The notes under the pieces were generated by a model. It saw only the letters and a list, made by a program, of their open reading frames with translations, made no database searches and was not told where the DNA came from. DNA of 42,514 bases from Candidatus Latescibacterota bacterium (GTDB taxonomy: Bacteria > Latescibacterota > UBA2968 > UBA8231): the NCBI GenBank assembly GCA_022820485.1, contig JAJEFJ010000007.1:1-42514 (forward strand), read 5' to 3'. A program made the position numbers and the translations under genes. Positions 25,865 to 34,168 of this stretch are shown one piece after another. Within the stretch, counting starts at the first letter, position 1, and each line of letters begins with the position of its first letter.

Positions 25865-27781
25865 CTACTTAGAAAAAGATCGCCAGAGCAGGACGGTACC
25901 GTCCTCGGCCCCAGACGCCAGCATGGTACCGTCGGGTGAAAACGAGACGGCTTGGACCCAATCGGTATGCCCTTTGAGGGTGGTTAGTCGCTTGCGACTT
26001 TTGACATCCCACAGGCTTACGTTGTTATCACTTGAGCCAGACGCGAGCGTGGTCCCGTCGGGTGAAAACGCCACGGAAGTGACATTCCTCGTATGTCCTT
26101 TTAGAGTGGCTAGTTGCTTGCGACTTTCGACCTCCCACAGAATTATGGTGTTATCGCCTGAGCCCGACGCCAGTATGGTGCCGTCGGGCGAAAATGATCC
26201 TGAAAGAACATAGTCCGTATGTCCTTTGAGGGTGGTTAGTCGCTTGCGGCTCTCGACCTCCCATAGGATTACAGTGTCATCGCTTGAGCCGGAGGCGAGC
26301 ATGGTTACATCGGGCGAAAACGCCGCGAATTGGATCCAATCCGCATGTCCTTTGAGGGTGGTTAGCCGCTTCTTCTTTGCGACATTCCACAGGATTACGG
26401 TGTTATCGTCAGACCCAGACGCCAGCGTGGTTCCATCGGGCGAAAACGCCACGGTTTGGACCCTATCCTTATGCCCTTCCAAGGTGTCTCGCTGCCGCCG
26501 CCTCGCGACGTCCCACAAGACGACGGTTTTATTCTCGTCCCCGGATGCCAGCATGGCTCCGTCGGGCGAAAACGCCACGGAAGTGACATTCCCCGTATGC
26601 CCTAAGATGTCCCGCTGTTTCCGACTGGCAACATCCCACAGGACTATGGTTTTACCCTTGTCCCCGGATACTAGGGTGGTCCCGTCGGGTGAAAACGCCA
26701 CAGATTGGACCCCCGATCCATTCCCTTGTAGGGTGGCTTGCTGCTTCCACGTGGAAGGATCGGCGACGTCGTCTGTAACGGATTGATCGATCTCCGCCCG
26801 AGGAGGTCGCCAGAGCAGGACTCCACCATCCCGGGCCCCAAACGCGAGCATGGTTCCGTCGGGCGAAAACGCCGCGAAAGTGACATTATGCTCTTTGAGG
26901 GTGGCTCGCTGCCTCCGGCTAGCGACGTCCCACAGGGTTACGGTGTTATTGTATGCCCTATCGTATGACCCAGACGCCAGTGTGGTGCCATCGGGCGAAA
27001 ACACTACGAAAAAAACAGTACCCGTATGTCCTTTGAGGGTGGCTAGTCGCCTCCGGCTGGCGACATTCCACAGGACTATGGTGTTATCACTTGACCCGGA
27101 CGCGAGGATGGTACCATCGGGTGAAAACGCCACGGATTGGACAGTGCCCGTATGCCCTTTAAGTGTGGCCACCCGCCCCCGCCTAGCGACATCCCAAAGG
27201 GCTACAGTATTATCACTTGATCCGGACGCGAGTGTGGTGCCGTCGGGTGAAAACGCCACGGCGTGGACGCTATCTACATGCCCTTTGAGGATAGCCCGCT
27301 GTTTCCGGCTGGCGACATCCCAGAGAACTACGATGTTATCGCTCGCCCCGGATGCCAGGGTGGTGCCGTCGGGTGAAAACGACAAAGATCGGACTAGGCC
27401 GGCATGACCTTCGAGGATCTCGAGTCGCTTCTGGCTGGCGACATCCCGCAGGACTACGGTATTATCGCCTGCCCAAGACGCTAGTGTGGTGCCGTCGAGC
27501 GAAAACGCCACCGAGCGGACCGAAAATGCGCTGGAAAAAACAGAGGGGTCCACATGCTCTTTGAGGACAGCCAACTGTCTCTGGCTGGCGACATCCCAGA
27601 GGACTACGGTATTATCGTCTGCCCAAGACGCCAGTGTGGCTCCATCGGGTGAAAACGACAAAGATCGAGCTAAGCCGACATGCCCTAGGGTAACCAGCCG
27701 ACTCGTGGTGGGAGAATCAGAATCGGCGCTAGCAGGGGCCGCCACTGCTAGCCCGACTATAAAGGCGAATAATGTTTTCAT
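25865..27781 (-). CDS. Secreted WD40-repeat protein, 14 repeats (two predicted seven-bladed propellers)
   Basis: The 638-residue protein has AGGAG before its ATG and a signal peptide, MKTLFAFIVGLAVAAPASA, so it acts outside the cytoplasm. The rest is 14 WD40 repeats of about 42 residues on the pattern GH-x-x-V-x-SVAFSPDG-TTLASGS-DNTV-x-LWDV-x-x-R-x-x-ATLK. Fourteen blades make two complete propellers. Repeats 6 and 7 carry insertions (YDRAYNN; PPRAEIDQSVTDDVADP), the second marking the probable border between the propellers. The repeats are very alike in DNA as well as protein. No enzymatic domain is present, so it is presumably a binding scaffold; the partner is unknown. It is the first gene of an operon with an SDR and is divergent from glgC (144 bases). 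Confidence 0.93.
   Translation of the reverse strand: MKTLFAFIVGLAVAAPASADSDSPTTSRLVTLGHVGLARSLSFSPDGATLASWADDNTVVLWDVASQRQLAVLKEHVDPSVFSSAFSVRSVAFSLDGTTLASWAGDNTVVLRDVASQKRLEILEGHAGLVRSLSFSPDGTTLASGASDNIVVLWDVASRKQRAILKGHVDSVHAVAFSPDGTTLASGSSDNTVALWDVARRGRVATLKGHTGTVQSVAFSPDGTILASGSSDNTIVLWNVASRRRLATLKGHTGTVFFVVFSPDGTTLASGSYDRAYNNTVTLWDVASRRQRATLKEHNVTFAAFSPDGTMLAFGARDGGVLLWRPPRAEIDQSVTDDVADPSTWKQQATLQGNGSGVQSVAFSPDGTTLVSGDKGKTIVLWDVASRKQRDILGHTGNVTSVAFSPDGAMLASGDENKTVVLWDVARRRQRDTLEGHKDRVQTVAFSPDGTTLASGSDDNTVILWNVAKKKRLTTLKGHADWIQFAAFSPDVTMLASGSSDDTVILWEVESRKRLTTLKGHTDYVLSGSFSPDGTILASGSGDNTIILWEVESRKQLATLKGHTRNVTSVAFSPDGTTLASGSSDNNVSLWDVKSRKRLTTLKGHTDWVQAVSFSPDGTMLASGAEDGTVLLWRSFSK
25880..27720 (-). 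repeat. Tandem in-frame DNA repeats encoding WD40 blades (unit about 126 bp)
   Basis: On the plus strand the phrase GTCGGGTGAAAACG or GTCGGGCGAAAACGCC recurs about once per 126 bases, paired each time with a block like CATCCCACAGGACTA and a run like TATGCCCTTTGAGGGTGGC. The copies are nearly identical in places, suggesting recent amplification or gene conversion between blades. Confidence 0.85.
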
Positions 27782-27925
27782 AAGGCTTCTCCTAGGTGAA
27801 ACAAAATATACTATTTTGCGCGGCGGCCCAATTCGTACGAGGTGGGCTTGCTAAGGTGGGAAAAAGCTATAAGATAAGGCTACTTAGAGGACTGAGCCTA
27901 ACTTTAGAATCGGGAGTTTTCAGTT

Positions 27926-29185
27926 ATGAGGAACGTCATTGGAGTCATCCTCGGGGGTGGGCAGGGCGCGCGGCTTTTCCCACTGACGCAGCTTCGCTCC
28001 AAGCCAGCCGTGCCGATTGGCGGCAAGTACCGCTTGATCGACATTCCCATCAGCAATTGTCTGCATTCTGGGGTCAACCGTATTTTTGCCCTGACTCAAT
28101 TCAATTCTGCTTCGCTCCACCGCCACATCAGCACGACGTACCGCTTTGACTCCTTTTCCGATGGCTTTGTCGAGATCTTGGCTGCCGAGCAGACCCAAGA
28201 CAGCGTCGATTGGTACCAAGGCACGGCCGATGCGGTGCGCCAACAGCTCAGGCATCTGCTGTCGCGTCGCGCCGACCAAGTGTTGATCCTGTCGGGCGAC
28301 CACCTCTATCGCATGGATTATCGCGCCTTTGTCGAAGAGCACCGAGCGCGCGGCGCGGACGTGTCGATTGCGGTTAAGCCAGTGACGCGAGAAGCCGCGC
28401 CTGGGCTGGGGATCGTGCAGATGAATGCTGAGGGGCGGATCGTGGATTTTCGCGAGAAGCCGCAAGACGAGGCTGAACTGGATGCTCTGCGGCTGCCAGC
28501 GGCTGCCGACCCGGAGGCGTGTTATATGGCCTCTATGGGCATCTACGTATTTGAACCCCAAGTCTTGGTCAGCCTACTGATGAGCAGCGACCAAGACGAC
28601 TTCGGCAAGCACATCATCCCAGGTGCGATCCACAAGGTTGGCGTTTTTGCCCACACCTTTGACGGCTATTGGGAAGACATCGGCACCATTCGCTCTTTTT
28701 ACGAGGCCAATTTGGCGCTGACGGATCAGCCGCCGCCTTTTAACTTTTACCGGGCCGACGCACCAGTTTACACGCACGCGCGCTTCCTCTCTGGCACGCG
28801 GCTGGAGAATTGCCACATTGAGCGGGGGATTATCTGCGAAGGCTCGTACATACGGTCCGCTCGGATCGAGCGCTCAGTGATCGGGATTCGTTCGGTGATT
28901 GGCGAGAATTGCCAGATTTCCAACACCATCGTCATGGGTGCTGATTCGGATGAGTCGCCGGCCGATCGCGCGCGCAATGCCGCCCAAGGCATTCCAGATA
29001 TGGGGATTGGTGCCAACAGCAAAATCACCGGCGCGATCATCGACAAAAACGCGCGCATCGGCGAGGGGGTTAGCATCACCAACAAGGAGAAAGGCGTCGA
29101 GGCCGACGAGACGAATTACTACATCCGCGACGGGATCGTGGTTGTGCCTAAGGACGCGGTGATTCCGGCGGGGACTGTGGTGTAA
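27926..29185 (+). CDS. glgC: Glucose-1-phosphate adenylyltransferase (ADP-glucose pyrophosphorylase)
   Basis: The protein has 419 residues, and CGGGAG precedes the ATG by 9 bases. The nucleotidyltransferase domain opens with ILGGGQGARLFPLTQLRSKP and KYRLIDIPISNC, followed by WYQGTADAVRQ, LSGDHLYRMDY, and the substrate region IVDFREKPQ with YWEDIGTIRSFYEANL. The C-terminal third is a left-handed beta-helix (IICEGSYIRSARIERSVIG, NSKITGAIIDKNARIGEGV) with the late GlgC motif YYIRDGIVVVPKDAVIPAGT. It makes ADP-glucose for glycogen or starch-like storage and is usually allosterically controlled by glycolytic intermediates. No glgA or glgB is adjacent. A strong terminator follows at 29205-29241. 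Confidence 0.96.
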   Translation: MRNVIGVILGGGQGARLFPLTQLRSKPAVPIGGKYRLIDIPISNCLHSGVNRIFALTQFNSASLHRHISTTYRFDSFSDGFVEILAAEQTQDSVDWYQGTADAVRQQLRHLLSRRADQVLILSGDHLYRMDYRAFVEEHRARGADVSIAVKPVTREAAPGLGIVQMNAEGRIVDFREKPQDEAELDALRLPAAADPEACYMASMGIYVFEPQVLVSLLMSSDQDDFGKHIIPGAIHKVGVFAHTFDGYWEDIGTIRSFYEANLALTDQPPPFNFYRADAPVYTHARFLSGTRLENCHIERGIICEGSYIRSARIERSVIGIRSVIGENCQISNTIVMGADSDESPADRARNAAQGIPDMGIGANSKITGAIIDKNARIGEGVSITNKEKGVEADETNYYIRDGIVVVPKDAVIPAGTVV

Positions 29186-29204
29186 AGAAGCGCACGGGAG
29201 TACA

Positions 29205-29241
29205 AAAAAGAGGGACGGGTTTTACGCCCGTCCCTCTTTTT
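29205..29241. terminator. Strong bidirectional intrinsic terminator
   Basis: The left arm (29205-29219, AAAAAGAGGGACGGG) and the right arm (29227-29241, CCCGTCCCTCTTTTT) pair perfectly over 15 bases around a 7-base loop. A T-run ends the stem on the plus strand and, by symmetry, on the minus strand. It lies between convergent glgC and the surface-protein gene and would end both transcripts. Confidence 0.93.
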
Positions 29242-29259
29242 GTGGTTTGTGCGCAAATT

Positions 29260-30891
29260 CTATTTGAGCAAAGTCATCTTGCGGTGCAGGACTTGGTCGC
29301 CGGCGCGGAGGCGGTAGATGTACGTGCCGGCGCTGAGGTCCGACGCATCGATGGCGACTGAGTAGGAGCCGGCCATGCGCCATCCTTCGGTCAACGTTGC
29401 CACCTGTTGGCCGAGGGTATTGAAGAGAATCAGCTCGACGTGGCCATCAGCCGGAATGGCGTAGGCAATGGTCGTGCTGGGGTTGAAGGGGTTGGGGTAG
29501 TTTTGGTGCAGTGTACAAGCATTGGGTATGGCTGCCGACACCTCGGACTCTGAGGCGATTACGGTTGCCATCTCATTGGGCATGATGCCGGCCTCAGCGA
29601 GGAAGGTCCAACCCGAGGTCCACAGTTCGTTGCCAAAGGCTCCGACATAGTCAACTTGGGTGTAGAAGCCGTCGTTGGGAATGGCGCCGCTGCCGTTCCA
29701 AGCCGGGCTAGCGTCTTGGAGCCTAGGATCGAGTCCGGCGTCGCGAGTGCGGGAAATGCCCATGAGAAGCGGATCCTCGAGGCGGTTATTGTTGGCTACG
29801 AGGTGAGCGAGGGCAAACTCAGGAGCGAGAGAAGCAGCGCCAAAGCCCCACCAGATGTTATTGGCCAAGACGAGGTCGCCGGCCTCTAGGCGAGTGCGGC
29901 TGTCTTCACCCGACTCTAAGTCCTCAATATCGACGCCTTCACCGGCGAAGTCGGTGAAGATGCTGTTGTGGTATTTGCCACCGGCATTGTCGCGGATTTT
30001 GAGCACCACGTCGTTGTCGCCGTTGGTGGAAAAAGCACCGGAGCCGATATAGGTGGCGTTGTAGATGGCCGGTATGGCGTAGGGCGTGCCGTCCTCGGGC
30101 GTGGTGCCGCCGTCGTGCTCACCGGCGCGGTTGCCCGTTTCGGCATCTTGGATCACGAACCAGAATTGGCCTTTGCCGCGAAAGCCTTCGTCGTAGTCAA
30201 AGGCATCGTCACCGTTGAAAGCCGAAACCAGATACTTGGTGTTGACCGTGCCGCCGAACCACTCAAAGCCATCGTCTTGGTTGTTGTACACCTCGATGTA
30301 TTCGATGACTGTGCCGCTACCGACGCCGCCCATGGTCAGGCCGTTGATTTCGTTGCCCGCGCCGATGTCGGTGCCGCCGTGGCGGATGGACGCGTAGCGG
30401 AAGACGCCGGAGTTGTCGCTGTCGTCGCCGCCGCCGTAGAGGCCGCGCGGCTCGGTGGTGGGAATGCCCTCAATGGGAGTCTCGCCCGGCTGGGAATTGA
30501 GGCTAGCGCGGCCGAGGATGATGACGCCGCCCCAAAGGCCGCGAGCGTCGAGTGGCAAGTCGTTGGCATTGCTGACGTCGTCGGCCTCGGCGGTGAAGAT
30601 GATTGGCTTGTCCGCGGTGCCCTCGGCGAAAATTTTGCCGCCGCGAGCGACGACGAGGGCGCTGGAGTTTTCGCCTTGTCCTGGCTTGCCCTTGATGACC
30701 GTGCCTGCCTGAATCGTCAGCGAGGCTCCCTCACTGACAAAAACTAAGCCATTGAGCACGTACTCGTTGTCCGCGGTCCATTCCGTGCTGCCACCGACCG
30801 GAATGTCGGCGGTGGTGACGTCGATGGTAGCCGCTAAGGCAATGGTCGGCAACAGGGCGGTGCCGACTGCGAGCATTATCTTGCGTAGCAT
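29260..30891 (-). CDS. Secreted surface protein with FlgD-like/type IX-style C-terminal sorting domain
   Basis: The ATG at 30891 is chosen because GGAGG lies 5 bases upstream and a signal peptide then begins (MLRKIMLAVGTALLPTIALA). The protein has 543 residues. The body (about 25-450) has beta-helix-like character, with LTIQAGTVIKGKPGQGENSS, GVIILGRASLN, and acidic calcium-loop-like stretches rich in Asp/Gly/Asn such as GGGDDSDNSG and SAFNGDDAFDYDEGF. Related Bacteroidota proteins often lie beside TonB receptors. The last 80 residues begin NYPNPFNPSTTIAYAIPADG and end in YIYRLRAGDQVLHRKMTLLK, the C-terminal module used for sorting to the cell surface. It is preceded by PHO-box-like repeats, suggesting phosphate-starvation expression. 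A role in binding or releasing phosphate compounds is inferred from context only. Confidence 0.82.
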   Translation of the reverse strand: MLRKIMLAVGTALLPTIALAATIDVTTADIPVGGSTEWTADNEYVLNGLVFVSEGASLTIQAGTVIKGKPGQGENSSALVVARGGKIFAEGTADKPIIFTAEADDVSNANDLPLDARGLWGGVIILGRASLNSQPGETPIEGIPTTEPRGLYGGGDDSDNSGVFRYASIRHGGTDIGAGNEINGLTMGGVGSGTVIEYIEVYNNQDDGFEWFGGTVNTKYLVSAFNGDDAFDYDEGFRGKGQFWFVIQDAETGNRAGEHDGGTTPEDGTPYAIPAIYNATYIGSGAFSTNGDNDVVLKIRDNAGGKYHNSIFTDFAGEGVDIEDLESGEDSRTRLEAGDLVLANNIWWGFGAASLAPEFALAHLVANNNRLEDPLLMGISRTRDAGLDPRLQDASPAWNGSGAIPNDGFYTQVDYVGAFGNELWTSGWTFLAEAGIMPNEMATVIASESEVSAAIPNACTLHQNYPNPFNPSTTIAYAIPADGHVELILFNTLGQQVATLTEGWRMAGSYSVAIDASDLSAGTYIYRLRAGDQVLHRKMTLLK

Positions 30892-30917
30892 AGTATCCTC
30901 CTGATACTGGATAAAAG

Positions 30918-30955
30918 TAGTGGACGTCGGCGACTCGAATCGCTGACGTCCACTA
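30918..30955 (-). terminator. Hairpin in the leader between the TonB receptor and surface-protein genes
   Basis: TAGTGGACGTC (30918-30928) pairs with GACGTCCACTA (30945-30955) over 11 bases. An inner GCGA/TCGC pairing encloses a 6-base loop. Read on the minus strand, CTTTTAT follows the stem, so it resembles an intrinsic terminator of the TonB receptor transcript. It also overlaps a possible -10 (TATAGT) for the next gene, so an attenuator or 5' leader structure is an alternative. Confidence 0.6.
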
Positions 30956-30970
30956 TAAAAGCACAAGCTT

Positions 30971-31010
30971 GTACCAATGATATGGCAGTAGTGTGAACAG
31001 TTTGTTACAA
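30971..31010 (-). promoter_or_regulatory. PHO-box-like tandem repeats upstream of the surface-protein gene
   Basis: Read on the minus strand, four 7-mers are spaced exactly 11 bases apart: TTGTAAC (31010-31004), TGTTCAC (30999-30993), CTGCCAT (30988-30982) and TTGGTAC (30977-30971). The known E. coli PHO box is two CTGTCAT-like 7-mers with 4-base spacers, the same 11-base period. A TATAGT -10 candidate follows. PhoB-type binding is inferred. Confidence 0.65.
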
Positions 31011-31026
31011 CGCCTCAGCGAATGTG

Positions 31027-32712
31027 TCAGCGGTTATAGCTGACCGAAATCGAGAACGAACGGCCCTTGTAGTACTGGCTGGAGATGTAGTCGTTGTCTT
31101 GGTAGCGGTACGCCTTTTCAAAGGAAGAATCGAAGAGATTTTTGGCGCTCAGCTTGATCTTGTACTCGTGCCACTGCTGCGAAAAGGTGCAGTCGAGGGT
31201 GCCGCGGACTTCCTCAAACACGTCCGGGGTTCCGCCGAGGCTGACTTCCGCCAAGCGTCGGCCGAAAATGTTGTAGTAGATGCCAGCAGCCGTGCCGGTG
31301 GCGAAGTTGTCGTAGCTGAGATCGAGGTTGATCAGGAAGGGCGACTGGCCTTGGAGTTGGCGCGTGTCCGCGGTCTGTGAGTCGAGGGCACGGCGCAGCT
31401 TTAGCTCGGTGGAGTCGATGTTGACCTCAGAGCGGACTAGTGAGAGGTTGCCGCCAGCGTGGAAGTGCTCTAACTGCGAGAGGAGGAATCTAAGGCCGTG
31501 CCGCGCCTCGAACTCGACCCCGGCCACTTGAGCGGCTTCGACGTTCTGGAACTGGACCTCGCCGTTGACGGTGAGAATGACGCGCTCGATGGGGTTTTTG
31601 AAGTCTTTGTAGAACACGCTGGCCGCGTACAACTCGCCGGGATTGCCGAAATGCTCCCAGCGCAAGTCGTAGTTGTTGATCAAGGTCCGCTCTAGCTCGG
31701 CGTTGCCGATAAAGGTGAAGCCGCCGACGAAGCTGAACGAGGCAAACGGGGCCAGTTCTCGGAAGGTGGGGCGGGCGAGGGTGCGGCCGTAGGAGGCGCG
31801 CAAATTCATGCCGGAGCGGATCTCCCAGACGGCGTTGAGCGAGGGCAGTAGGTCGTTTTCGGAGAGCTGGCCGGAGGTCTTGGTCGAGTCTTGGCTGGCC
31901 ACGTCGATGCGCGTGGATTCGAGTCGGGTACCTCCCACGAGGCGCAACTGGGTATTGATGGGCAATTCGAGCATGGCGTAGCCGGCATAGATTTGCTGGT
32001 CGCCGTCGAAATTGCTCGAAAGCTGGGTGGCGTCTTGGACGTAGGAGCCGAAGCGGTACTGACTGCCATTGCTGCTGGTGAGTCCGACTTTTTCGGCAGT
32101 GAAAAAGGAGTCGGGTTGGCCGTCGTAATCGATGTCGTCTTGGTCAAATTCGTAGCGCCGCTCGCGGAAGGTGCGCGCTTTGTCTAGCGCCAAGAAGCCG
32201 GTTTTGAAGTTGCTGTTGATACCCTGCCATTGCTTGAAGGGCAAGGTCAGGTTGAGCTGGAATTCGCGGTTGTTTTCGTCGAGGTTGCGGAAGTAGCGAG
32301 TGGGCAGCGGATAGATCGAAGGAGAGATCGAGTAATCAACGATGTCGCCCCGCAGTACGTTGCCTTCTGCGTCGCGCATGACCTCGCCGTTTTCGTCGCG
32401 CAGCGGGCGGTTTTTGAGGGTGACGTAATTGTTGGTAAAGAATCGCAGATCAGGCTCTTCTTGCGCCGAAGCAGCAGCAGACGCCGACCATTCGGCCCGC
32501 AGATCGCGCAAGCTACCAAAGTGGTGTTTGCCCGCCAGTTGCAGCGATTGGATTTGGCGCTCAGTAAACTTCAAAACGCGCGTCTCGTACATGGCGTCTT
32601 CCTCGAGATCGCGGGGGAACGCGCCGGCTAGGTAGCGGGCGACGTCTTCGCTGTTGCGGTTGTACATGTTGGTGACTGACAACTCGTGCGTGGGGGCCGG
32701 CTTGAGAGACAA
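31027..32712 (-). CDS. TonB-dependent outer-membrane receptor, C-terminal barrel part (frameshifted from the N-terminal part)
   Basis: This frame encodes 561 residues of beta-barrel. It includes aromatic/polar strands such as GSQYRFGSYVQDATQL, INTQLRLVGGTRLESTRID, GMNLRASYGRTLARPTFREL and NNYDLRWEHFGNPGELYAASVFYKDF. The last strand, SFSISVSYNR, closes the barrel. Its first residues continue a frame (GSLVTLSLKPAPTHE) that joins smoothly to the upstream plug-bearing part if one base is removed from the CCCCC run at 32726-32730. It is therefore not a separate gene but the second part of a receptor of about 966 residues. TonB receptors import scarce solutes across the outer membrane using ExbBD-TonB energy. 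The neighbours suggest a phosphate-containing compound. Confidence 0.85.
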   Translation of the reverse strand: MSLKPAPTHELSVTNMYNRNSEDVARYLAGAFPRDLEEDAMYETRVLKFTERQIQSLQLAGKHHFGSLRDLRAEWSASAAASAQEEPDLRFFTNNYVTLKNRPLRDENGEVMRDAEGNVLRGDIVDYSISPSIYPLPTRYFRNLDENNREFQLNLTLPFKQWQGINSNFKTGFLALDKARTFRERRYEFDQDDIDYDGQPDSFFTAEKVGLTSSNGSQYRFGSYVQDATQLSSNFDGDQQIYAGYAMLELPINTQLRLVGGTRLESTRIDVASQDSTKTSGQLSENDLLPSLNAVWEIRSGMNLRASYGRTLARPTFRELAPFASFSFVGGFTFIGNAELERTLINNYDLRWEHFGNPGELYAASVFYKDFKNPIERVILTVNGEVQFQNVEAAQVAGVEFEARHGLRFLLSQLEHFHAGGNLSLVRSEVNIDSTELKLRRALDSQTADTRQLQGQSPFLINLDLSYDNFATGTAAGIYYNIFGRRLAEVSLGGTPDVFEEVRGTLDCTFSQQWHEYKIKLSAKNLFDSSFEKAYRYQDNDYISSQYYKGRSFSISVSYNR

Positions 32713-33928
32713 GGTAACGAGGCTGCCCCCAAGTGACTTCTTGCGATCCTCGGGTGTCGGCGAGGTTAAAATTATTGGTCAGGGTGCTAGCTTCCTTACT
32801 GGTGAGCTGCCAGCGGGCCGAAGTGCCGTTGTCGTAAAAGGAGGAGTTGTTGCTGTAGGTCAGGGTGCCGAGAAAGCCGAAGGGTTTGTCCAAGAGCGAG
32901 ACTTGGTTGCCCACGGCGACCGAATAGCTCTGGTTCAGGGGCGCGGCCGTGGTGGTGGGGGCCATGACCGAGGAGAACGACTTGGAATACTCGTCGAGTT
33001 GGAGCGCCTTTTCCTCGTCGTTGTACGCGGCACCCACATCGGGGATTTTTACCTCGCCGTTGGCCAAGGCCGCGGGGATTTCTCGCGTCCCATCATCGAC
33101 CCCGATCCAATCGAGTCCGCCGCCTTCGTAGGTGAGGAACTGGTCGTTGAACGAACTTTGGGTGTTGAATTTGGTCGAGGCCGAGACGGAAAGGGTGAAG
33201 TTATCGGGGAACGCCTTGGTGCCGATGTTGACGGCCCCGCCGGTGAAGTCGCCGGGCTTGTCTGGGGTGAAGCTCTTGGTGGTGACGATGTTGTCCAAGA
33301 GCGCAGTGGGGAAGAGATCCATGGGGACGGACCGCTTGTCGGGGTCGGCGTTGGGGAGCGAGGAGCCGTTGAGTTGGACCGAGCTATAGCGGTCGCCTAG
33401 GCCGCGGATATAGACGTATTTGCCATCTACTACGGAAGCACCCGTTACGTGGGACATAGCCTCGGCCGCGTCGCCGCTGCCGGCGCGCGAGATTTCCTCG
33501 GCGCTGATCGCATCGCTGACTGCTGGCGCCTTTTGGCGCTCCTTGAGCAGGGCTGCACCGGTATTGCGCAGGGCCTTGGCCTCGACGACGACCTCTTCAT
33601 CGAGTTCTAGGGCCTCGGGCATGAGCGTGATGGTCAGCTTGGCCACCTCGCCGTCTTGCACCTCAACACCGATAATCGACGCATCCTGATAGCCGATCAT
33701 TGAACTGGCCAACACATAGGTCCCGATCGGGACGTCGAAAAGCTGAAACCGGCCCTCTATATCACAGGTTATGCCGATCTGGGTGCCTTCTAGAAAAACA
33801 ATCGCACCCACGAGCGGGTCGCCGGTCTGGCGATCGAGAACCGCGCCGGATACCGTGCCGGTCTGCGCGAAGGTCGGATGGGCAAGGGCCAAAAGGGCGA
33901 GGACGACAATGGACAAGCAACGCTTCAT
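32561..33928 (-). CDS. TonB-dependent receptor, N-terminal carboxypeptidase-regulatory and plug part (frameshifted)
   Basis: GGGAGG precedes the ATG at 33928. A signal peptide (MKRCLSIVVLALLALAHPTFA) is followed by a CarboxypepD_reg-like domain at about 23-105 (TVSGAVLDRQTGDPLVGAIV, FQLFDVPIGTYVLASS). The plug domain covers about 130-250: ISAEEISRAGSGDAAEAMSH, YVYIRGLGDRYSSVQLNGSS, VTTKSFTPDKPGDFTGGAVN. The first barrel strands reach about residue 400. After EVTWG the frame runs into a tail rich in Arg and His that looks non-native. The true continuation lies in the frame of 31027-32712. The shift falls in a five-G run (minus strand); four Gs would restore TWGSLVTLSLKP. It may be a sequencing error, a mutation or a phase-variable tract. 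Confidence 0.85.
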   Translation of the reverse strand: MKRCLSIVVLALLALAHPTFAQTGTVSGAVLDRQTGDPLVGAIVFLEGTQIGITCDIEGRFQLFDVPIGTYVLASSMIGYQDASIIGVEVQDGEVAKLTITLMPEALELDEEVVVEAKALRNTGAALLKERQKAPAVSDAISAEEISRAGSGDAAEAMSHVTGASVVDGKYVYIRGLGDRYSSVQLNGSSLPNADPDKRSVPMDLFPTALLDNIVTTKSFTPDKPGDFTGGAVNIGTKAFPDNFTLSVSASTKFNTQSSFNDQFLTYEGGGLDWIGVDDGTREIPAALANGEVKIPDVGAAYNDEEKALQLDEYSKSFSSVMAPTTTAAPLNQSYSVAVGNQVSLLDKPFGFLGTLTYSNNSSFYDNGTSARWQLTSKEASTLTNNFNLADTRGSQEVTWGQPRYLVSQAGPHARVVSHQHVQPQQRRRRPLPSRRVPPRSRGRRHVRDARFEVY

Positions 33929-33991
33929 GGCTGAAAAACCTCCCTTGAAAAGATTTAGTCAAAAATGATAGAGAGGCTGTGTTGAGAAGCG

Positions 33992-34020
33992 GTTACTCTG
34001 AAATCACAATCCGGTTACAA
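33992..34020 (-). promoter_or_regulatory. PHO-box-like tandem repeats upstream of the TonB receptor
   Basis: Read on the minus strand, TTGTAAC (34020-34014), TTGTGAT (34009-34003) and GAGTAAC (33998-33992) are each 11 bases apart. A -10-like TATCAT follows at 33970-33965, and the receptor ATG is at 33928. The period and core match the other three sites in this island. Confidence 0.65.
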
Positions 34021-34075
34021 GAGGCCTTGGAGGCAGTGTCTCTCTCGCGGGATGAAGGAGGAAAACGTCACCATT

Positions 34076-34104
34076 TTGTAACAATACCGTGACAAAAGCG
34101 TCGC
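34076..34104 (+). promoter_or_regulatory. PHO-box-like tandem repeats upstream of the porin
   Basis: TTGTAAC (34076-34082), CCGTGAC (34087-34093) and the weaker GCGTCGC (34098-34104) are spaced 11 bases apart. Two further single TTGTAAC copies occur at 34119-34125 and 34158-34164, the last within the ribosome-binding region just before the ATG. They are not in the same 11-base phase and may be additional half-sites. Confidence 0.6.
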
Positions 34105-34168
34105 ATGGCAAGGTCATTTTGTAACATAGCACGAGAAAAACGCCAAAAGAGGGAGGGTTGTAACACAA

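Noticed and set aside
25880..27720. Regular repeats considered as a CRISPR-like or satellite array
   Set aside because: The roughly 126-bp period keeps one open frame and encodes WD40 blades; there are no short repeats with unique spacers.
32654..33400. Plus-strand open frame of 248 codons
   Set aside because: It lies antisense across the TonB receptor plug and frameshift region; Gly/Val-rich, with no domain.
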